A stretch of 64,000 bases of DNA from Trichococcus alkaliphilus (GCF_003008695.1 NZ_PXZT01000005.1:62001-126000), one strand, 5' to 3'; positions 8,529 through 22,082 are shown, numbered from the stretch's first letter. Program-made: numbers and translations. The notes: generated by a model from the sequence alone, not told the origin.

Positions 8529-9362
8529 CTAAAGATTACCCAACGGTGAACGTGCAATCCCCATATCGATATTCGTTTGCTTCGTGATTTCGTTTTTGAT
8601 GTAAATGATTGGATTTCCCGCAAAAACGTTGCGAATCTTTTCTTCGATTCCGGCGTTTTTTGTGCCGTCCGAATGACCGTGCAATAAATCCGTAAAATAC
8701 GCTTCGACCTCGGTAGGATAAAGATTGCCCGCCATGGAGGACAACCGGTTTGCGCCCAATGTGATTTTTTTGTCCAGATCAATTTCCCCGCCGGCGTAGA
8801 TGTTGATTTTTTTGTCCGCCACGGAAATCAATTCGGGGATGCGCGCACTGTCCCCTGCATCCTTAATGCCGATGATGTTCGGCAGCTTAATCAATTCAGA
8901 AAATGTATCCAACTCCAGATTAAAGCCGGTGCGCCGCGGATTGTTGTAGAGGATGATAGGCTTCTCGATGATTTTGGCGATGGCTTCCACATAGAGCTTC
9001 GCTTCTTTTTGGGAAGGCATAATATAAGGCGGAAAACCCAACAGCACTCCGCTGATTCTCGGGCTCGCATTGACTTTCTCAGCCAGCTGGAGTGCTTCCT
9101 TCTGCCTGATGCTGGCCACTCCGAAGAGGATTTCCAGGTCATCCGGCAAGGTACTGTCCGCATCTAGACTTTTCAAAAGCTGCATTTTCTCAGTCAGCGA
9201 CAAGCTGTGCTGCTCCCCTGTCGTGCCGCACACCATGACGGATTTCACACCTTGACCGTACAGATGCGTGATATGCTGCAGCATCGCTTCCGTATTCAAA
9301 TCCTCGTTATCGTAAAACGCGGTCGGGACCGCAATATGGTAATCATTCACTAAATCATACAT
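8529..9362 (-). CDS. DapA/NanA-family aldolase (dihydrodipicolinate synthase-like)
   Basis: A 277-aa TIM-barrel class I aldolase. Family marks are GTTGE (46-50), Tyr139 in YNNPRRTG, and Lys167 in IGIKDAG, which forms the Schiff base with pyruvate. It is shorter than typical DapA (about 290) and not next to lysine genes. An aldolase or lyase for a 2-keto-3-deoxy acid, or an N-acetylneuraminate lyase-like activity, is as likely as DHDPS. A 26-bp palindrome overlaps its promoter, suggesting dedicated repression. Confidence 0.82.
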   Translation of the reverse strand: MYDLVNDYHIAVPTAFYDNEDLNTEAMLQHITHLYGQGVKSVMVCGTTGEQHSLSLTEKMQLLKSLDADSTLPDDLEILFGVASIRQKEALQLAEKVNASPRISGVLLGFPPYIMPSQKEAKLYVEAIAKIIEKPIILYNNPRRTGFNLELDTFSELIKLPNIIGIKDAGDSARIPELISVADKKINIYAGGEIDLDKKITLGANRLSSMAGNLYPTEVEAYFTDLLHGHSDGTKNAGIEEKIRNVFAGNPIIYIKNEITKQTNIDMGIARSPLGNL

Positions 9363-9380
9363 GTGCCTCTCCCCTTCAAC

Positions 9381-9406
9381 AGTGCTATAAAAGCTATTAT
9401 AGCACT
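9381..9406. promoter_or_regulatory. 26-bp palindrome over the DapA-like promoter
   Basis: Perfect 10-bp arms AGTGCTATAA / TTATAGCACT separated by six bases, about 20-45 bases upstream of the start codon. On the minus strand the outer arm contains TATAAT, a good -10 element, so a bound repressor would cover it. Confidence 0.5.
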
Positions 9407-9411
9407 GAATT

Positions 9412-9602
9412 TCAAAAGTACCTTACCTGTACCTGACAAGACCATCGGTACATCTCTTGGGAACAAAACTTGACAAAGTTACCCCGAAAGCGAACCTCCT
9501 TCAGATTAATCGCATCCCAAATCATGTGCTCTGTGATACCGAATCCTTCGATATCGACATTCTCTGAATTGTCCTTGAAGATATTAACTGCTTGACCGAA
9601 AT
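9412..9602 (-). pseudogene. Possible gene remnant (about 60 codons, no start)
   Basis: Minus-strand frame open from within the upstream terminator to a TGA near 9412, reading ...NIFKDNSENVDIEGFG... and ...HMIWDAINLKEVRFR.... Composition looks protein-like, but there is no start codon with a ribosome site at the N-terminus. I do not recognise it. It could equally be chance. Confidence 0.25.
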
Positions 9603-9640
9603 TTAAAAAGAGCGAACCAGAAAAGCTCCTGGTTCGCTCC
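9602..9640 (-). terminator. Terminator of the SDR gene at 9761
   Basis: Eleven-bp stem GAGCGAACCAG / CTGGTTCGCTC followed on the minus strand by T5. Confidence 0.85.
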
Positions 9641-9760
9641 TATAATCAACCGGATAATATGCGGTTTTCCGCAAGTATTCAGCTGTTCCTTTATTTACTG
9701 CCAGTATTCACCTGAAAGTTTTGTAGCCAAAGCATATTCTCTTGTCGGCAAGGAATGATT

Positions 9761-10540
9761 CTATCCTGTAATCAAAGCTCCACCGTCAGCATGAATGTTT
9801 TGGCCTGTAATCCAATGACTGTCATCTGACGCCAGAAATACTACTACGGGAGACACATCCTTATACGGATCCCCGGCACGGTGGAACGGATTATTTACAA
9901 ACGCTTCTTCAATGTGTTTCGCCACCTCTTTGCCCAAGGAAGCGAATCCTCCAGAACAATTATCCGTTAACCCATTCGGACATAAGGTATTCACACGCAC
10001 ATTGTATTGTCCCCACTCCCTTGCAACAACTCGGGATAATCCTCGAACGGCTTCTTTTGACGCCGCATAAGGGGCATAAAATTCATCACCCATAACTGCC
10101 GCTTCCGAAGCAAAATTAATGATTGAGCTGCCAGCACCTGGTTTGTTTTTTAAGTATGGAAAACACAGCTGCATCAAATTCCAGTAGGCATAAACGGAGC
10201 TTTGCATTTCAATATCAAGATCTTCGATAGTCTTATCCATAAATGGCGCCGGTCTCGTGATGGTGTGGGCATTGTTGATCAATACGTCTACCGTTCCAAA
10301 CATATCAACTGTTTTGTCCACGAATGCTTTAAGACTGGCATACTCTCTGATATCCAAAGCCATCGCTAAAACTTTAACACCTTTTTCTTCACAGATTTCT
10401 TTCGTTTCCATCAGTTTTGACTCTGTTCTTGAACAGATGGCAAGATTGGCGCCTTCTTCGGCACAGCGAATGGCTTGTTGTTTGCCAAGTCCACTTGCAC
10501 ACCCCGTAATGATGATTACTTTCCCAGCTAATTTCCCCAT
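9761..10540 (-). CDS. Short-chain dehydrogenase/reductase (SDR), copy 1
   Basis: A 259-aa classical SDR. Cofactor motif TGCASGLG (13-20), NNAH (near 89), catalytic Ser in NFASEAA, and YAASK (Tyr/Lys of YxxxK) are all intact. The end GGALITG is typical. The start has a weak AGAGAGG upstream. It lies 62 bases downstream of a second SDR on the same strand and probably shares its transcript. The substrate is unknown; the neighbouring glycoside genes suggest an alcohol or ketone released from plant glycosides. Confidence 0.85.
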   Translation of the reverse strand: MGKLAGKVIIITGCASGLGKQQAIRCAEEGANLAICSRTESKLMETKEICEEKGVKVLAMALDIREYASLKAFVDKTVDMFGTVDVLINNAHTITRPAPFMDKTIEDLDIEMQSSVYAYWNLMQLCFPYLKNKPGAGSSIINFASEAAVMGDEFYAPYAASKEAVRGLSRVVAREWGQYNVRVNTLCPNGLTDNCSGGFASLGKEVAKHIEEAFVNNPFHRAGDPYKDVSPVVVFLASDDSHWITGQNIHADGGALITG

Positions 10541-10602
10541 ATTTTAACACTTACCTCTCTTTGTAGTTTTACCAATTAGTTTTCCTGTTGCGCTCAACAT
10601 CA

Positions 10603-11580
10603 TTAGTTTGCAAGTATTTTGTCTTCATGATTTGAGTGATCGTCCTTAAGCAGTTCAGTCGGAATTCTTCTTTTCAAATCTTCAATGCTCCAAATGCTAT
10701 CCGTGGTCTTGATTTCTTTCACCACTTGCGAATCAGACCAAAGCCCAACGACCCCATCAGCAGCCAATTTGAATAATTTACCTGTAATGCCGTTGGCGTC
10801 TTCCGAAGAAAGATAGGCCAGGAACGGCACCATTCCTTCCGCAGTGTTCTTCATGGCATCGGGTGCCTTTGCTTCTATCGCTTCTTTTGAAATACCATTC
10901 AATCTGTATTTCGTTCTTGCATTGAACCAAGAGCGCGTCCTGGCTAATGGAGTATAAACATTCACAGTGATTCCCGTGCCAGCTAAATCTTGAGCGGATG
11001 CCTTTGTTAAGGCCACAACACCGGCATTTGCCGCTCCGTATGCAGCATAGCTTGGTATCCCCACAAAAGCATCCGATGCAGAATTAAGAATTCTGCCAAA
11101 GCCCTGCTCCTTCATGTACGGCATTGCATAATGCATCATATTAAAAGTACCGGTCAGCTTGGAAGCTATGCTGATATTCCACAGTTCCGTGTCCATGTCC
11201 ATTATATTACCGACCCAATTTGATGAAGCATTATTGACAATGATGTCAATGCGTCCCCAATTATCGATTGCTGCTGTCACTAATTTTTCAGCAACTGAAG
11301 GATCGCTTACATCTCCGTAAACAGGGATTGCTTCTCCGCCGCTTTTGATGATTTCATCAGCTGTTGTTTGGGCATCTCCATTGAATTTCTCCAATTCTGC
11401 CTTTTCCTCGTCAGTAAAGGAAAGATCCGTTTTCTCAAAAGCATTTATTGAAGAACCTGGCGTACGATTGTTGGTGATGACTTTGGCTCCATTTTCTGCG
11501 AGACAAAGGGCAATACATCTGCCAATCCCTTGACCTGACCCGGTAACAATCGCTGTTTTTCCTTCTAATATTTTCCCCAT
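10603..11580 (-). CDS. SDR-family oxidoreductase with altered active site, copy 2
   Basis: A 325-aa SDR, longer than the classical 250, with an insertion after the second strand (about residues 40-75) and a C-terminal extension. The cofactor motif TGSGQGIG (14-21), NNASSN and the Ser of LNSASDAF are present. The catalytic motif reads YGAAN: the usual Lys of YxxxK is Asn, encoded by AAT. Either a different proton relay is used or the activity is reduced. It is divergent from a TetR regulator and upstream of SDR copy 1. Confidence 0.83.
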   Translation of the reverse strand: MGKILEGKTAIVTGSGQGIGRCIALCLAENGAKVITNNRTPGSSINAFEKTDLSFTDEEKAELEKFNGDAQTTADEIIKSGGEAIPVYGDVSDPSVAEKLVTAAIDNWGRIDIIVNNASSNWVGNIMDMDTELWNISIASKLTGTFNMMHYAMPYMKEQGFGRILNSASDAFVGIPSYAAYGAANAGVVALTKASAQDLAGTGITVNVYTPLARTRSWFNARTKYRLNGISKEAIEAKAPDAMKNTAEGMVPFLAYLSSEDANGITGKLFKLAADGVVGLWSDSQVVKEIKTTDSIWSIEDLKRRIPTELLKDDHSNHEDKILAN

Positions 11581-11785
11581 TGCATTCCCTACTTTCTATA
11601 CACTATGTATTTTATGAAACATCGTGGCATTTTCGCAACATCTGTTGACTAAATCCATGTACTAATATTATAATTTGACCAAGCCTATTGCAATCATCAC
11701 ATTATTTCAAAATGTACAATACACAACACTTATCCACGAAACGATGCGTATGTTTCATTATTTTCAAAATTGGAGGGATAAATAC

Positions 11786-12343
11786 ATGAAAACGGACGCA
11801 AGGACGCGTTACACAAAAAAAGTAATCAAAGAAAGCTTTTTTGAATTGCTGAAGGAAAATCCTTTGAATAAGATCACAGTAAAAAGTATTTGTGACAAGT
11901 CAGAAATAAATCGCACCACTTTCTACAGATACTATTCCGATCCATTTGATTTGATGGAAAAGATAGAGAGTGAGCTGATTGATTCATTTCGAATGTATAC
12001 CAGAGATGCTGAATACAAAAACCTTACCCAGATAGTCGAAGGTATGATGGATGCCGTTAAACTCAATCAGGATATCTATACCCTATTGATTTCGGACAAT
12101 GGGGATGTAACCTTCATAAATCGGATCCTGTCCAGCAGTTATGAATTGTTTAAGGATCACTTAACAGGCTTGGTTCCTCGATTGTCTCCAAAACAACAAG
12201 AATGGTTTTATTATTACATTGCGCAAGGTTGCATTTCTGTGGTGATTAACTGGATACAAGATGGAATGAAAGAAGATTCGTCGGAAGTATCGGAGTTTAT
12301 TGTCAGACTGGATACCCTTGTTATAGAGGGTTTAAAAGACTAG
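11786..12343 (+). CDS. TetR-family regulator (DhaS-like)
   Basis: A 185-aa regulator. The N-terminal HTH is clear (KITVKSICDKSEINRTTFYRYY, shown here as ITVKSICDKSEINRTTFYRY), with a C-terminal all-helical ligand domain of the kind found in DhaS-type TetR proteins. The start is the ATG after TGGAGGG; an ORF extending 111 bases upstream lacks a site. Divergent from the SDR pair, which it probably controls. Confidence 0.84.
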   Translation: MKTDARTRYTKKVIKESFFELLKENPLNKITVKSICDKSEINRTTFYRYYSDPFDLMEKIESELIDSFRMYTRDAEYKNLTQIVEGMMDAVKLNQDIYTLLISDNGDVTFINRILSSSYELFKDHLTGLVPRLSPKQQEWFYYYIAQGCISVVINWIQDGMKEDSSEVSEFIVRLDTLVIEGLKD

Positions 12344-12346
12344 ATA

Positions 12347-12386
12347 AAAAAACTGCTTCTTCAAAGGTGAAGGAGCAGTTTTTTCA
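12347..12386 (+). terminator. Terminator of the TetR gene
   Basis: Hairpin AAAACTGCT..TTCA / TGAA..AGCAGTTTT followed by a T-run. Confidence 0.85.
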
Positions 12387-12459
12387 TCTAAAAATCAGGC
12401 CGGACATCCAGTATTGTTGAAGGAATAAATGAACAAAACAGCTGCACTCATGTTTAGAT

Positions 12460-13308
12460 TCAATGCTTACCAATCATCTCAAATCCATACATGTCGCTGA
12501 TGAAACCAGCTTGAATTTGGCTTTCCAGGCCATCATCCACAACGAGCATAACCCCATTCATATAACTTGCCATTTCGCTATTCAAAAAGACGATGGGTAG
12601 ACCCATTTCTTCGCTTTCCGCTAATCTTCCATTGAATCCCGTAAAACTCTTTAGGTTATCAATGCCGCCTGCAGACTCAGCAAATTCGTCTTTCATACCA
12701 GTGTCCGTTGTTCCCGGAAGAACAGCGTTGACTCTGATGCCTTTTGGTCCGAATTGTTTCAGGATATGAGGCACATAATAGTTCATCGCCTTTTTGGAAA
12801 CAACATACCCTACGTTCCCAGGGTAGCCTTTATCCAATTTTTCAATTTCGGCAAGTGTATCCATCCAATTTTCTGCTTCGATCATCGGCAGATAAACTTG
12901 TACATTTTCTTTCTTTTCCCATCTCAATCCAGCTTCAGAAGTGACGAACGCAACAGCCCCGCCTTGCTGCATCCTTTTCGATAGATAGACTTCTGTCATG
13001 TACTTATTCGACAAAAAGTTGATGATAATTGTCGACTGAAAGTCAGTCTTAATGCCTGAAACACCCGCAATACCAAAAAAACAGTCAATTTTTTGCGGCA
13101 ACTCTTCAAATGCAGCATCAACAGAATTTTTATCCCCCAAATTTACACGAATATTCTTCATGGTGCCAGGAACAGTTGTTTCTGCCCAATCCAATGCGTA
13201 TACTTTCGCACCCATGTCCACTAAAGCCTCTGCAGCGGCTTTTCCCATGCCACTGGCAGCACCAGTAACGACACAAATTTTCCCGCTATAATTAAAATAA
13301 TCCTTCAA
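12460..13308 (-). CDS. SDR-family oxidoreductase, copy 3
   Basis: A 282-aa SDR with TGAASGMG (15-22), a FGIAG in place of the usual NNAG, and an intact YVVSK catalytic motif. The length and the insertion between the catalytic Ser region and Tyr resemble 3-alpha-hydroxysteroid dehydrogenase/carbonyl reductases. The start is TTG, nine bases after AAAGGAGG. It lies 97 bases downstream of the GH1 gene with no terminator between them, so it may be the last gene of the glycoside operon and act on a released aglycone (inference). Confidence 0.82.
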   Translation of the reverse strand: MKDYFNYSGKICVVTGAASGMGKAAAEALVDMGAKVYALDWAETTVPGTMKNIRVNLGDKNSVDAAFEELPQKIDCFFGIAGVSGIKTDFQSTIIINFLSNKYMTEVYLSKRMQQGGAVAFVTSEAGLRWEKKENVQVYLPMIEAENWMDTLAEIEKLDKGYPGNVGYVVSKKAMNYYVPHILKQFGPKGIRVNAVLPGTTDTGMKDEFAESAGGIDNLKSFTGFNGRLAESEEMGLPIVFLNSEMASYMNGVMLVVDDGLESQIQAGFISDMYGFEMIGKH

Positions 13309-13404
13309 TAATGTTTCCTCCTTTATCCTGACTTTCTCTTAGCTGATTTACACACCTGTATTGTGAACGTTGAGGATGAATGATTCATTGCGTACTAAAA
13401 TCCT

Positions 13405-14670
13405 TTAGTTTTTCCATTGTTTATTGAATGTGCCTAAGGATTCCAGGCTTTTTTTAGGAATTCTTCTCTGGTCGCTTCTATCTACCGCAATGAGGCCAAA
13501 CTGTTTAGAAAACCCTTCTTGCCACTCAAAGTTATCCAATAAAGACCAATACAAGTATCCGTATACTGGGATCCCTTCATGTATGCATGCCTTCAGTCCC
13601 TTTAACGCTTTTTCAATAAATACCACACGTCTGCTGTCATCCTCAGTAGCTACGCCGTTTTCTGTAACGATGATAGGAAGTTGGATTGATTTCCAAACTT
13701 CCCGGATGACATTTGAGATCGCCTCAGGATAGAATTCATAGCCCATTTGGGTGGTTTCTGCACCAGTGGGCACTGGCATACTGCCATTTTTTCCGATTAT
13801 TTTCCGGGTGTAGTTCTGTACGCCGATAAAATCATCTTTTTGCATATACGGAAGATAATGGGTAAATTGCTCTGCCCATTCTTGCTCGGCAGCTTTCTCT
13901 CCACCGGGCTCTACCTGCAAATCATACAGGGATAATGTCACCCCTATTTTTAAATGGGGGCAAATCTTTTTCATAGCATCACGAGCAGATTCGTGGGCTT
14001 GCATAATTAACAAGTCCCCTTGTTCTGTTCGGAGTGACAAAAAAGTATTAACCGCATCGCCCTGATTAAGCCCAAAAACTGCTGCTTCTTGATTTCTGAT
14101 TTTCTGAAATTCTTCCGGAAGCTCAAAATTTATGCCAACTTGTGGCTTAATTCCCATTTGCAGCATCATGTCGCGCGCAATTGCAGCAATCTGCAATCCC
14201 ATATTTGCTTCATTTATCGTGCAGACATATTCCATTAAATCGCCCAATTTTTGGACGACAAATTGGCAATATTCTGTGAAATATTTGATTGTATCTTGAT
14301 TCTCCCAACCCCCTTTTTGAATCAGCCATTTAGGGGAAGAGAAGTGGTGCATCGTAACGATCGGGGTTATGCCGTGCTCCAGGCAGTATTTTAAAACATT
14401 TTGATAGTGAGTGATTTCCTTTTCATCATAACTCCCCTGTTCCGGTTCAATCCTTGCCCATTCAATCGAAAAACGGTAAGCATTCAGCCCGGCATCAGCC
14501 ATCAGCTGAATATCTTCCTCATAGCGATTGTAGTGATCTACCGCATCCAATGACGGTTCTTTATACATGGAGCCTTCCATTTGCTCTAAAGCCCAACAAT
14601 CACTGTAAATATTATTTCCCTCAACTTGGTGCGCTGCAGTGGCAGCACCCAACAAAAATACTTCACTCAT
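13405..14670 (-). CDS. GH1 beta-glucosidase, non-phosphorylated-substrate type
   Basis: A 421-aa retaining TIM-barrel glycosidase. Acid/base Glu154 sits in TINEAN (the family usually has NEP) and the nucleophile Glu337 in VTENG. The segment NFEWQEGFSKQFGL has the Trp-x-x-Gly-Phe pattern of enzymes acting on free glycosides, not the Ser-Lys-Tyr phosphate site. The protein is shorter than most GH1 (about 450-480). The start follows GGAGGG. It is the fifth gene of an operon with EIIC, GH2, GH1 and GH43; beta-glucosidase or a related activity on plant glycosides is likely. Confidence 0.88.
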   Translation of the reverse strand: MSEVFLLGAATAAHQVEGNNIYSDCWALEQMEGSMYKEPSLDAVDHYNRYEEDIQLMADAGLNAYRFSIEWARIEPEQGSYDEKEITHYQNVLKYCLEHGITPIVTMHHFSSPKWLIQKGGWENQDTIKYFTEYCQFVVQKLGDLMEYVCTINEANMGLQIAAIARDMMLQMGIKPQVGINFELPEEFQKIRNQEAAVFGLNQGDAVNTFLSLRTEQGDLLIMQAHESARDAMKKICPHLKIGVTLSLYDLQVEPGGEKAAEQEWAEQFTHYLPYMQKDDFIGVQNYTRKIIGKNGSMPVPTGAETTQMGYEFYPEAISNVIREVWKSIQLPIIVTENGVATEDDSRRVVFIEKALKGLKACIHEGIPVYGYLYWSLLDNFEWQEGFSKQFGLIAVDRSDQRRIPKKSLESLGTFNKQWKN

Positions 14671-14700
14671 CTGATTTCATTCCCTCCAGTATCCCCTCGT

Positions 14701-16500
14701 TCAGGAGTCAAGCTTCGATACCGTGCCGACAGTGATCCCATTCTCGTTAAAACTGTCCAAACGAACATAAACTTCTTGTCCTTTCACTAATGCACCAATT
14801 CCTTGTTTGTTATCAAAAGTTTGATAACTATGGTACATTTTTTCCGGGCTATGCCCCCATAAAATGTTGTAGCCGACAGCATCATTTTTTTCAATTGTGA
14901 TTTCCATATCGATGTCACCGATCCGCAATGCCTGGAAATTCGGCACACTCGGCTTTTCGCCGTCCCCAATTCCGAAAACCCTAAATCCTGAAACACAAAA
15001 TTTTTGATTATATGGTACCTCTATTAATGTCAATTTCAAGAAACGCGCCTCAATCCCTGCATCTCTCACGATAAGATCATGCGGTAAACTCGTTTTTGCT
15101 GAGGATTTGTCCTCTATCACAAAAAATTCTTTGCCATCCATTGACCCTTCCAAAATCCAGCGCGTTACTAAAGGAGACTCCTCGATATATCTCGGCATCG
15201 ACTCGCCTATGATTGTTCCGGGAACAGGCGTATCTACTTGATCATCCGCAAAATTAATCTGGATTGCCCGTACATCGTATGCTTTGCCTAAATCCATCAG
15301 TAACCATTCACCTGATTTGGCACTTGAAGATTTCCACCACGTTTGAATATCTTCATCGACTGCTTTATCAGGCCCGTTTGCGGCTTCAAAAGAAGAAGCA
15401 GAAACCCGTTTTTTGTAACTGAGTAAATACCAATCAGGATCTGCCCAAGGATTCGTTTGCGTTTTTTCTGCACTTCTTGGCCAATCGCCATAGTTCTGAT
15501 TACAGAACAGTTCGCCATCTTTGTCAAAACCTGCTGGCCAAATGCCTACACGGCGCTCAAACTGATGATTCATGCTGATGCGCATCGTGGAAGTATGCCA
15601 GAAATTACCATTCAGATCTTGCATAGTGGAGCCATGCCCGGCACCCGTAATAAATCCACCGGGTTTATAAGAGTAAGGATTATTCTTTGCCAGAGTGAAA
15701 GGCCCCAGCGGACTATCTGAGATATAGGTTCCGTCTGCGTACACATTATATTGTGTTCCCGGACAAGCATATTGAAGATAATATTTCCCATTGTGCTTCG
15801 TCATCCATGCGCCCTCTATGTAAGGCCGATTGCTGAGCATGCTTTTGATTATCCCTTGCGTTTGGGTTGGCAAGGAATCTTCACTTACGTTTTGTTCTTT
15901 CAGAAACTCTTGAAAACGTTCCTCTAATTCTGTATCTCCGAGAGCCTGTATCGAATGGTTCTCACCTTTTCTTTCAAAGCCCTTTAGTTGGGTATCTTGG
16001 AAGATTACCTCCACTTTATCCCCGATCGGATGCATGGTTTCCTTGTCCAACTCGACGCCCCATACAGGCGCACTGTTGGAACATCCCCAATAAAGATAGA
16101 CTTTTTTATCTTCATCTTCGAATAAATTTGGATCCCAATAATCGAAACTCCCAACAATTTCTTCATATGGGCCGTTCAAAATATCTTTTGTGCGATAAAA
16201 ATTACAAATTTCATCTGATTTTGAAGCACTGAAATAAACATAACCATCAATCACCCGAACGTCTGGCGCATAATCGTAAAGTGGTAAATGAGCCGGCAAT
16301 CTGTGGTTTTCCCAATCAGCCAAATTATCAGACACCCAGACGCCTAAGGTCATTGATGCAAAAATATAATATTTCCCATCAAACTCAATCATGGAAGGAT
16401 CAGCTGCTTCTCTTGCTATCTCGATTCTGTTATCATGTTTTCGATTTTGATAAAACTGGTATAAATAATCCACATTGATGGGATTACAATAATAATTCAT
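14701..16500 (-). CDS. GH43-family glycosidase with C-terminal F5/8-type domain
   Basis: A 599-aa protein. Residues about 25-350 form a five-bladed GH43 propeller: catalytic base Asp34 in ADPSM, Asp in the YWDPNLFED segment near 123 and the acid Glu in IEGAWM near 231. Residues about 370-520 look like an F5/8 type C (discoidin, CBM32-like) sugar-binding domain, and the tail about 525-599 looks fibronectin-III-like. Activity is probably beta-xylosidase, arabinofuranosidase or beta-galactosidase. No signal peptide, so it is probably intracellular. In operon with flanking glycosidases (gaps of 30-36 bases). Confidence 0.85.
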   Translation of the reverse strand: MNYYCNPINVDYLYQFYQNRKHDNRIEIAREAADPSMIEFDGKYYIFASMTLGVWVSDNLADWENHRLPAHLPLYDYAPDVRVIDGYVYFSASKSDEICNFYRTKDILNGPYEEIVGSFDYWDPNLFEDEDKKVYLYWGCSNSAPVWGVELDKETMHPIGDKVEVIFQDTQLKGFERKGENHSIQALGDTELEERFQEFLKEQNVSEDSLPTQTQGIIKSMLSNRPYIEGAWMTKHNGKYYLQYACPGTQYNVYADGTYISDSPLGPFTLAKNNPYSYKPGGFITGAGHGSTMQDLNGNFWHTSTMRISMNHQFERRVGIWPAGFDKDGELFCNQNYGDWPRSAEKTQTNPWADPDWYLLSYKKRVSASSFEAANGPDKAVDEDIQTWWKSSSAKSGEWLLMDLGKAYDVRAIQINFADDQVDTPVPGTIIGESMPRYIEESPLVTRWILEGSMDGKEFFVIEDKSSAKTSLPHDLIVRDAGIEARFLKLTLIEVPYNQKFCVSGFRVFGIGDGEKPSVPNFQALRIGDIDMEITIEKNDAVGYNILWGHSPEKMYHSYQTFDNKQGIGALVKGQEVYVRLDSFNENGITVGTVSKLDS

Positions 16501-16536
16501 TATCAGTTCCCCTCCCGAAATTTATTGTTGATCTTA

Positions 16537-20449
<3,913 letters not shown>

Positions 20450-20471
20450 ACATTTCCCCCAAAATACTTCT

Positions 20472-21803
20472 CTATATGTCTGTCTGCAACATCTTCTCTG
20501 CTTCTAAAGCAGCTTCCAATTTTTGCTCTTCCTGAAGTTCTTTTTTATCCAAAACCATAAACAAAGGCAGATACAGGAGTACATTCAATAAAATGATCGC
20601 CAGGAATATCAACATTAGAGGCAAGCCACCAACTAAGAACCCGGTAATCGGAAACGGCATAGTCCATGGTGTCATCACTGCAACTACTGGGTTAAGGTTA
20701 AATAATCCTAGCTTGATTGCAAGATAACCAATCCCCATCGAAATGGAAGGTGTCAAGACCAAATGTAAGAAGAACATAGGATTCAAAATGATCGGAAAAC
20801 CGAACATAATTGGTTCTTGGATATTAAAGATACTTGGAACGATGCTTATTTTGCCCATGACTTTATATCGTTGAGATTTGCCAAAAACTACCATACAGAT
20901 TGCCAAACCCATTAAACTTCCTGCTCCCCCAAGGTTTGTGAAGAGATACACTACGCCTTCTTCCAAATACGGAAGTGGTTGTCCACTCATATACGCCGTG
21001 ATATTGTCAGTTAAAATAGTAGTGAACACTGGAATATAGAGAGAAGTAATGGCCAATGGATGAATTCCAAAATACCACAACACACTAGCTGCCGTTTGCA
21101 AAATGATCAAGGCAGGAACGTTAGCGCCAAGTTTCATGATAGGCCCCTGAATGAGGACGGTAATGACATTGAAGACATTTTCAAATGGGGATATGGAAAC
21201 AACCGCTTTAAGGATAATGACCAGCCCAATGATGATGAAGCCAGAAAATAGTGGTTCAAATGATTGAGCAACCATAGGCGGCACACTATCAGGAAGCTTC
21301 AAAATAATTTTTTTCTTTGTGATGAACACATAAATTTTAGCGACTAGGATACCAAAGATAATCGATACAAATATCCCATTGCCCCCTAAATATTGTGCTG
21401 AGTATGCAACTAAATTGCCTTCTCCCATAGGAATATTTTCCGGGATGAGCATGAAATAGGTCAAAAGTGAAAAAATTCCAGATGGTATCGGATTGATACC
21501 TTCTTTTTTTGCATACGTATAGCCGATGAGGAATGATATAAATACAGGTGTTAAGTTATTTTGCGTTGTCACAAATGAATCCAAAAATTCCTTGATACCT
21601 ATATTTGTAAGAAACGTTGTTACAGCCGGAAGTGGAAAGTTGGCCAACAAAGAAAAAACTGCTCCTCCGATCATAATCGGTAAGGTCGCCATCATCGATT
21701 CCATAATAGTGGATAATGTTTTATTTTGAGTCAGCTTATAAGACATCGGCTCCACTTTTTCAGTCAAAAAATTTTGTACTTTTTTAAATATTTTCATGTT
21801 CAT
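20472..21803 (-). CDS. PTS cellobiose-type transporter subunit EIIC
   Basis: Membrane channel of a lactose/cellobiose-family PTS, about 443 aa with around ten hydrophobic segments. It shows family features: an N-terminal amphipathic MKIFKKVQNFLTEKVEP, MIGGAVFSLLANFP and FNIQEPIMFGFPI, where the Glu-Pro motif binds sugar. The start is placed at ATG 21803 after AAAGGAAATA; ATG 21797 is equally possible. No EIIA or EIIB is nearby, so it must borrow these from another system. First gene of the glycosidase operon. Confidence 0.88.
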   Translation of the reverse strand: MNMKIFKKVQNFLTEKVEPMSYKLTQNKTLSTIMESMMATLPIMIGGAVFSLLANFPLPAVTTFLTNIGIKEFLDSFVTTQNNLTPVFISFLIGYTYAKKEGINPIPSGIFSLLTYFMLIPENIPMGEGNLVAYSAQYLGGNGIFVSIIFGILVAKIYVFITKKKIILKLPDSVPPMVAQSFEPLFSGFIIIGLVIILKAVVSISPFENVFNVITVLIQGPIMKLGANVPALIILQTAASVLWYFGIHPLAITSLYIPVFTTILTDNITAYMSGQPLPYLEEGVVYLFTNLGGAGSLMGLAICMVVFGKSQRYKVMGKISIVPSIFNIQEPIMFGFPIILNPMFFLHLVLTPSISMGIGYLAIKLGLFNLNPVVAVMTPWTMPFPITGFLVGGLPLMLIFLAIILLNVLLYLPLFMVLDKKELQEEQKLEAALEAEKMLQTDI

Positions 21804-21973
21804 TATTTCCTTTCTCTTGCCATAGTTTTTTCTCCCATATAGCTTCATTCATCCAAAAATCCAAAAAAGTCGAACACCTCCGAATACTCCGTAGACCAGT
21901 CACAAACTATAGTTATTGAGAAGGCCCACCCCCTTGCAACTGCTTACATTTTATATCAATTACCCTGACCGGG

Positions 21974-22005
21974 ATATCAAAATATATTCCTTTATATCAA
22001 AATAT
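21974..22005. promoter_or_regulatory. Direct repeat, probable AraC operator upstream of the EIIC operon
   Basis: ATATCAAAATAT occurs exactly twice, at 21974-21985 and 21994-22005, 20 bases apart (two helical turns), as AraC-type half-sites usually are. It lies about 170 bases upstream of the EIIC start and just downstream of the AraC gene. Confidence 0.5.
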
Positions 22006-22082
22006 CATTCTTGAGAACACGGAAACTGAAAAATTCAGTTCCCTGAAATAAAATCCATAACCCATGATCATCCGGAAAATTC

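Noticed and set aside
8426-8782. Minus-strand frame of 118 codons overlapping the DapA-like 3' end
   Set aside because: Out of frame with the aldolase, which has complete motifs and its own stop at 8529.
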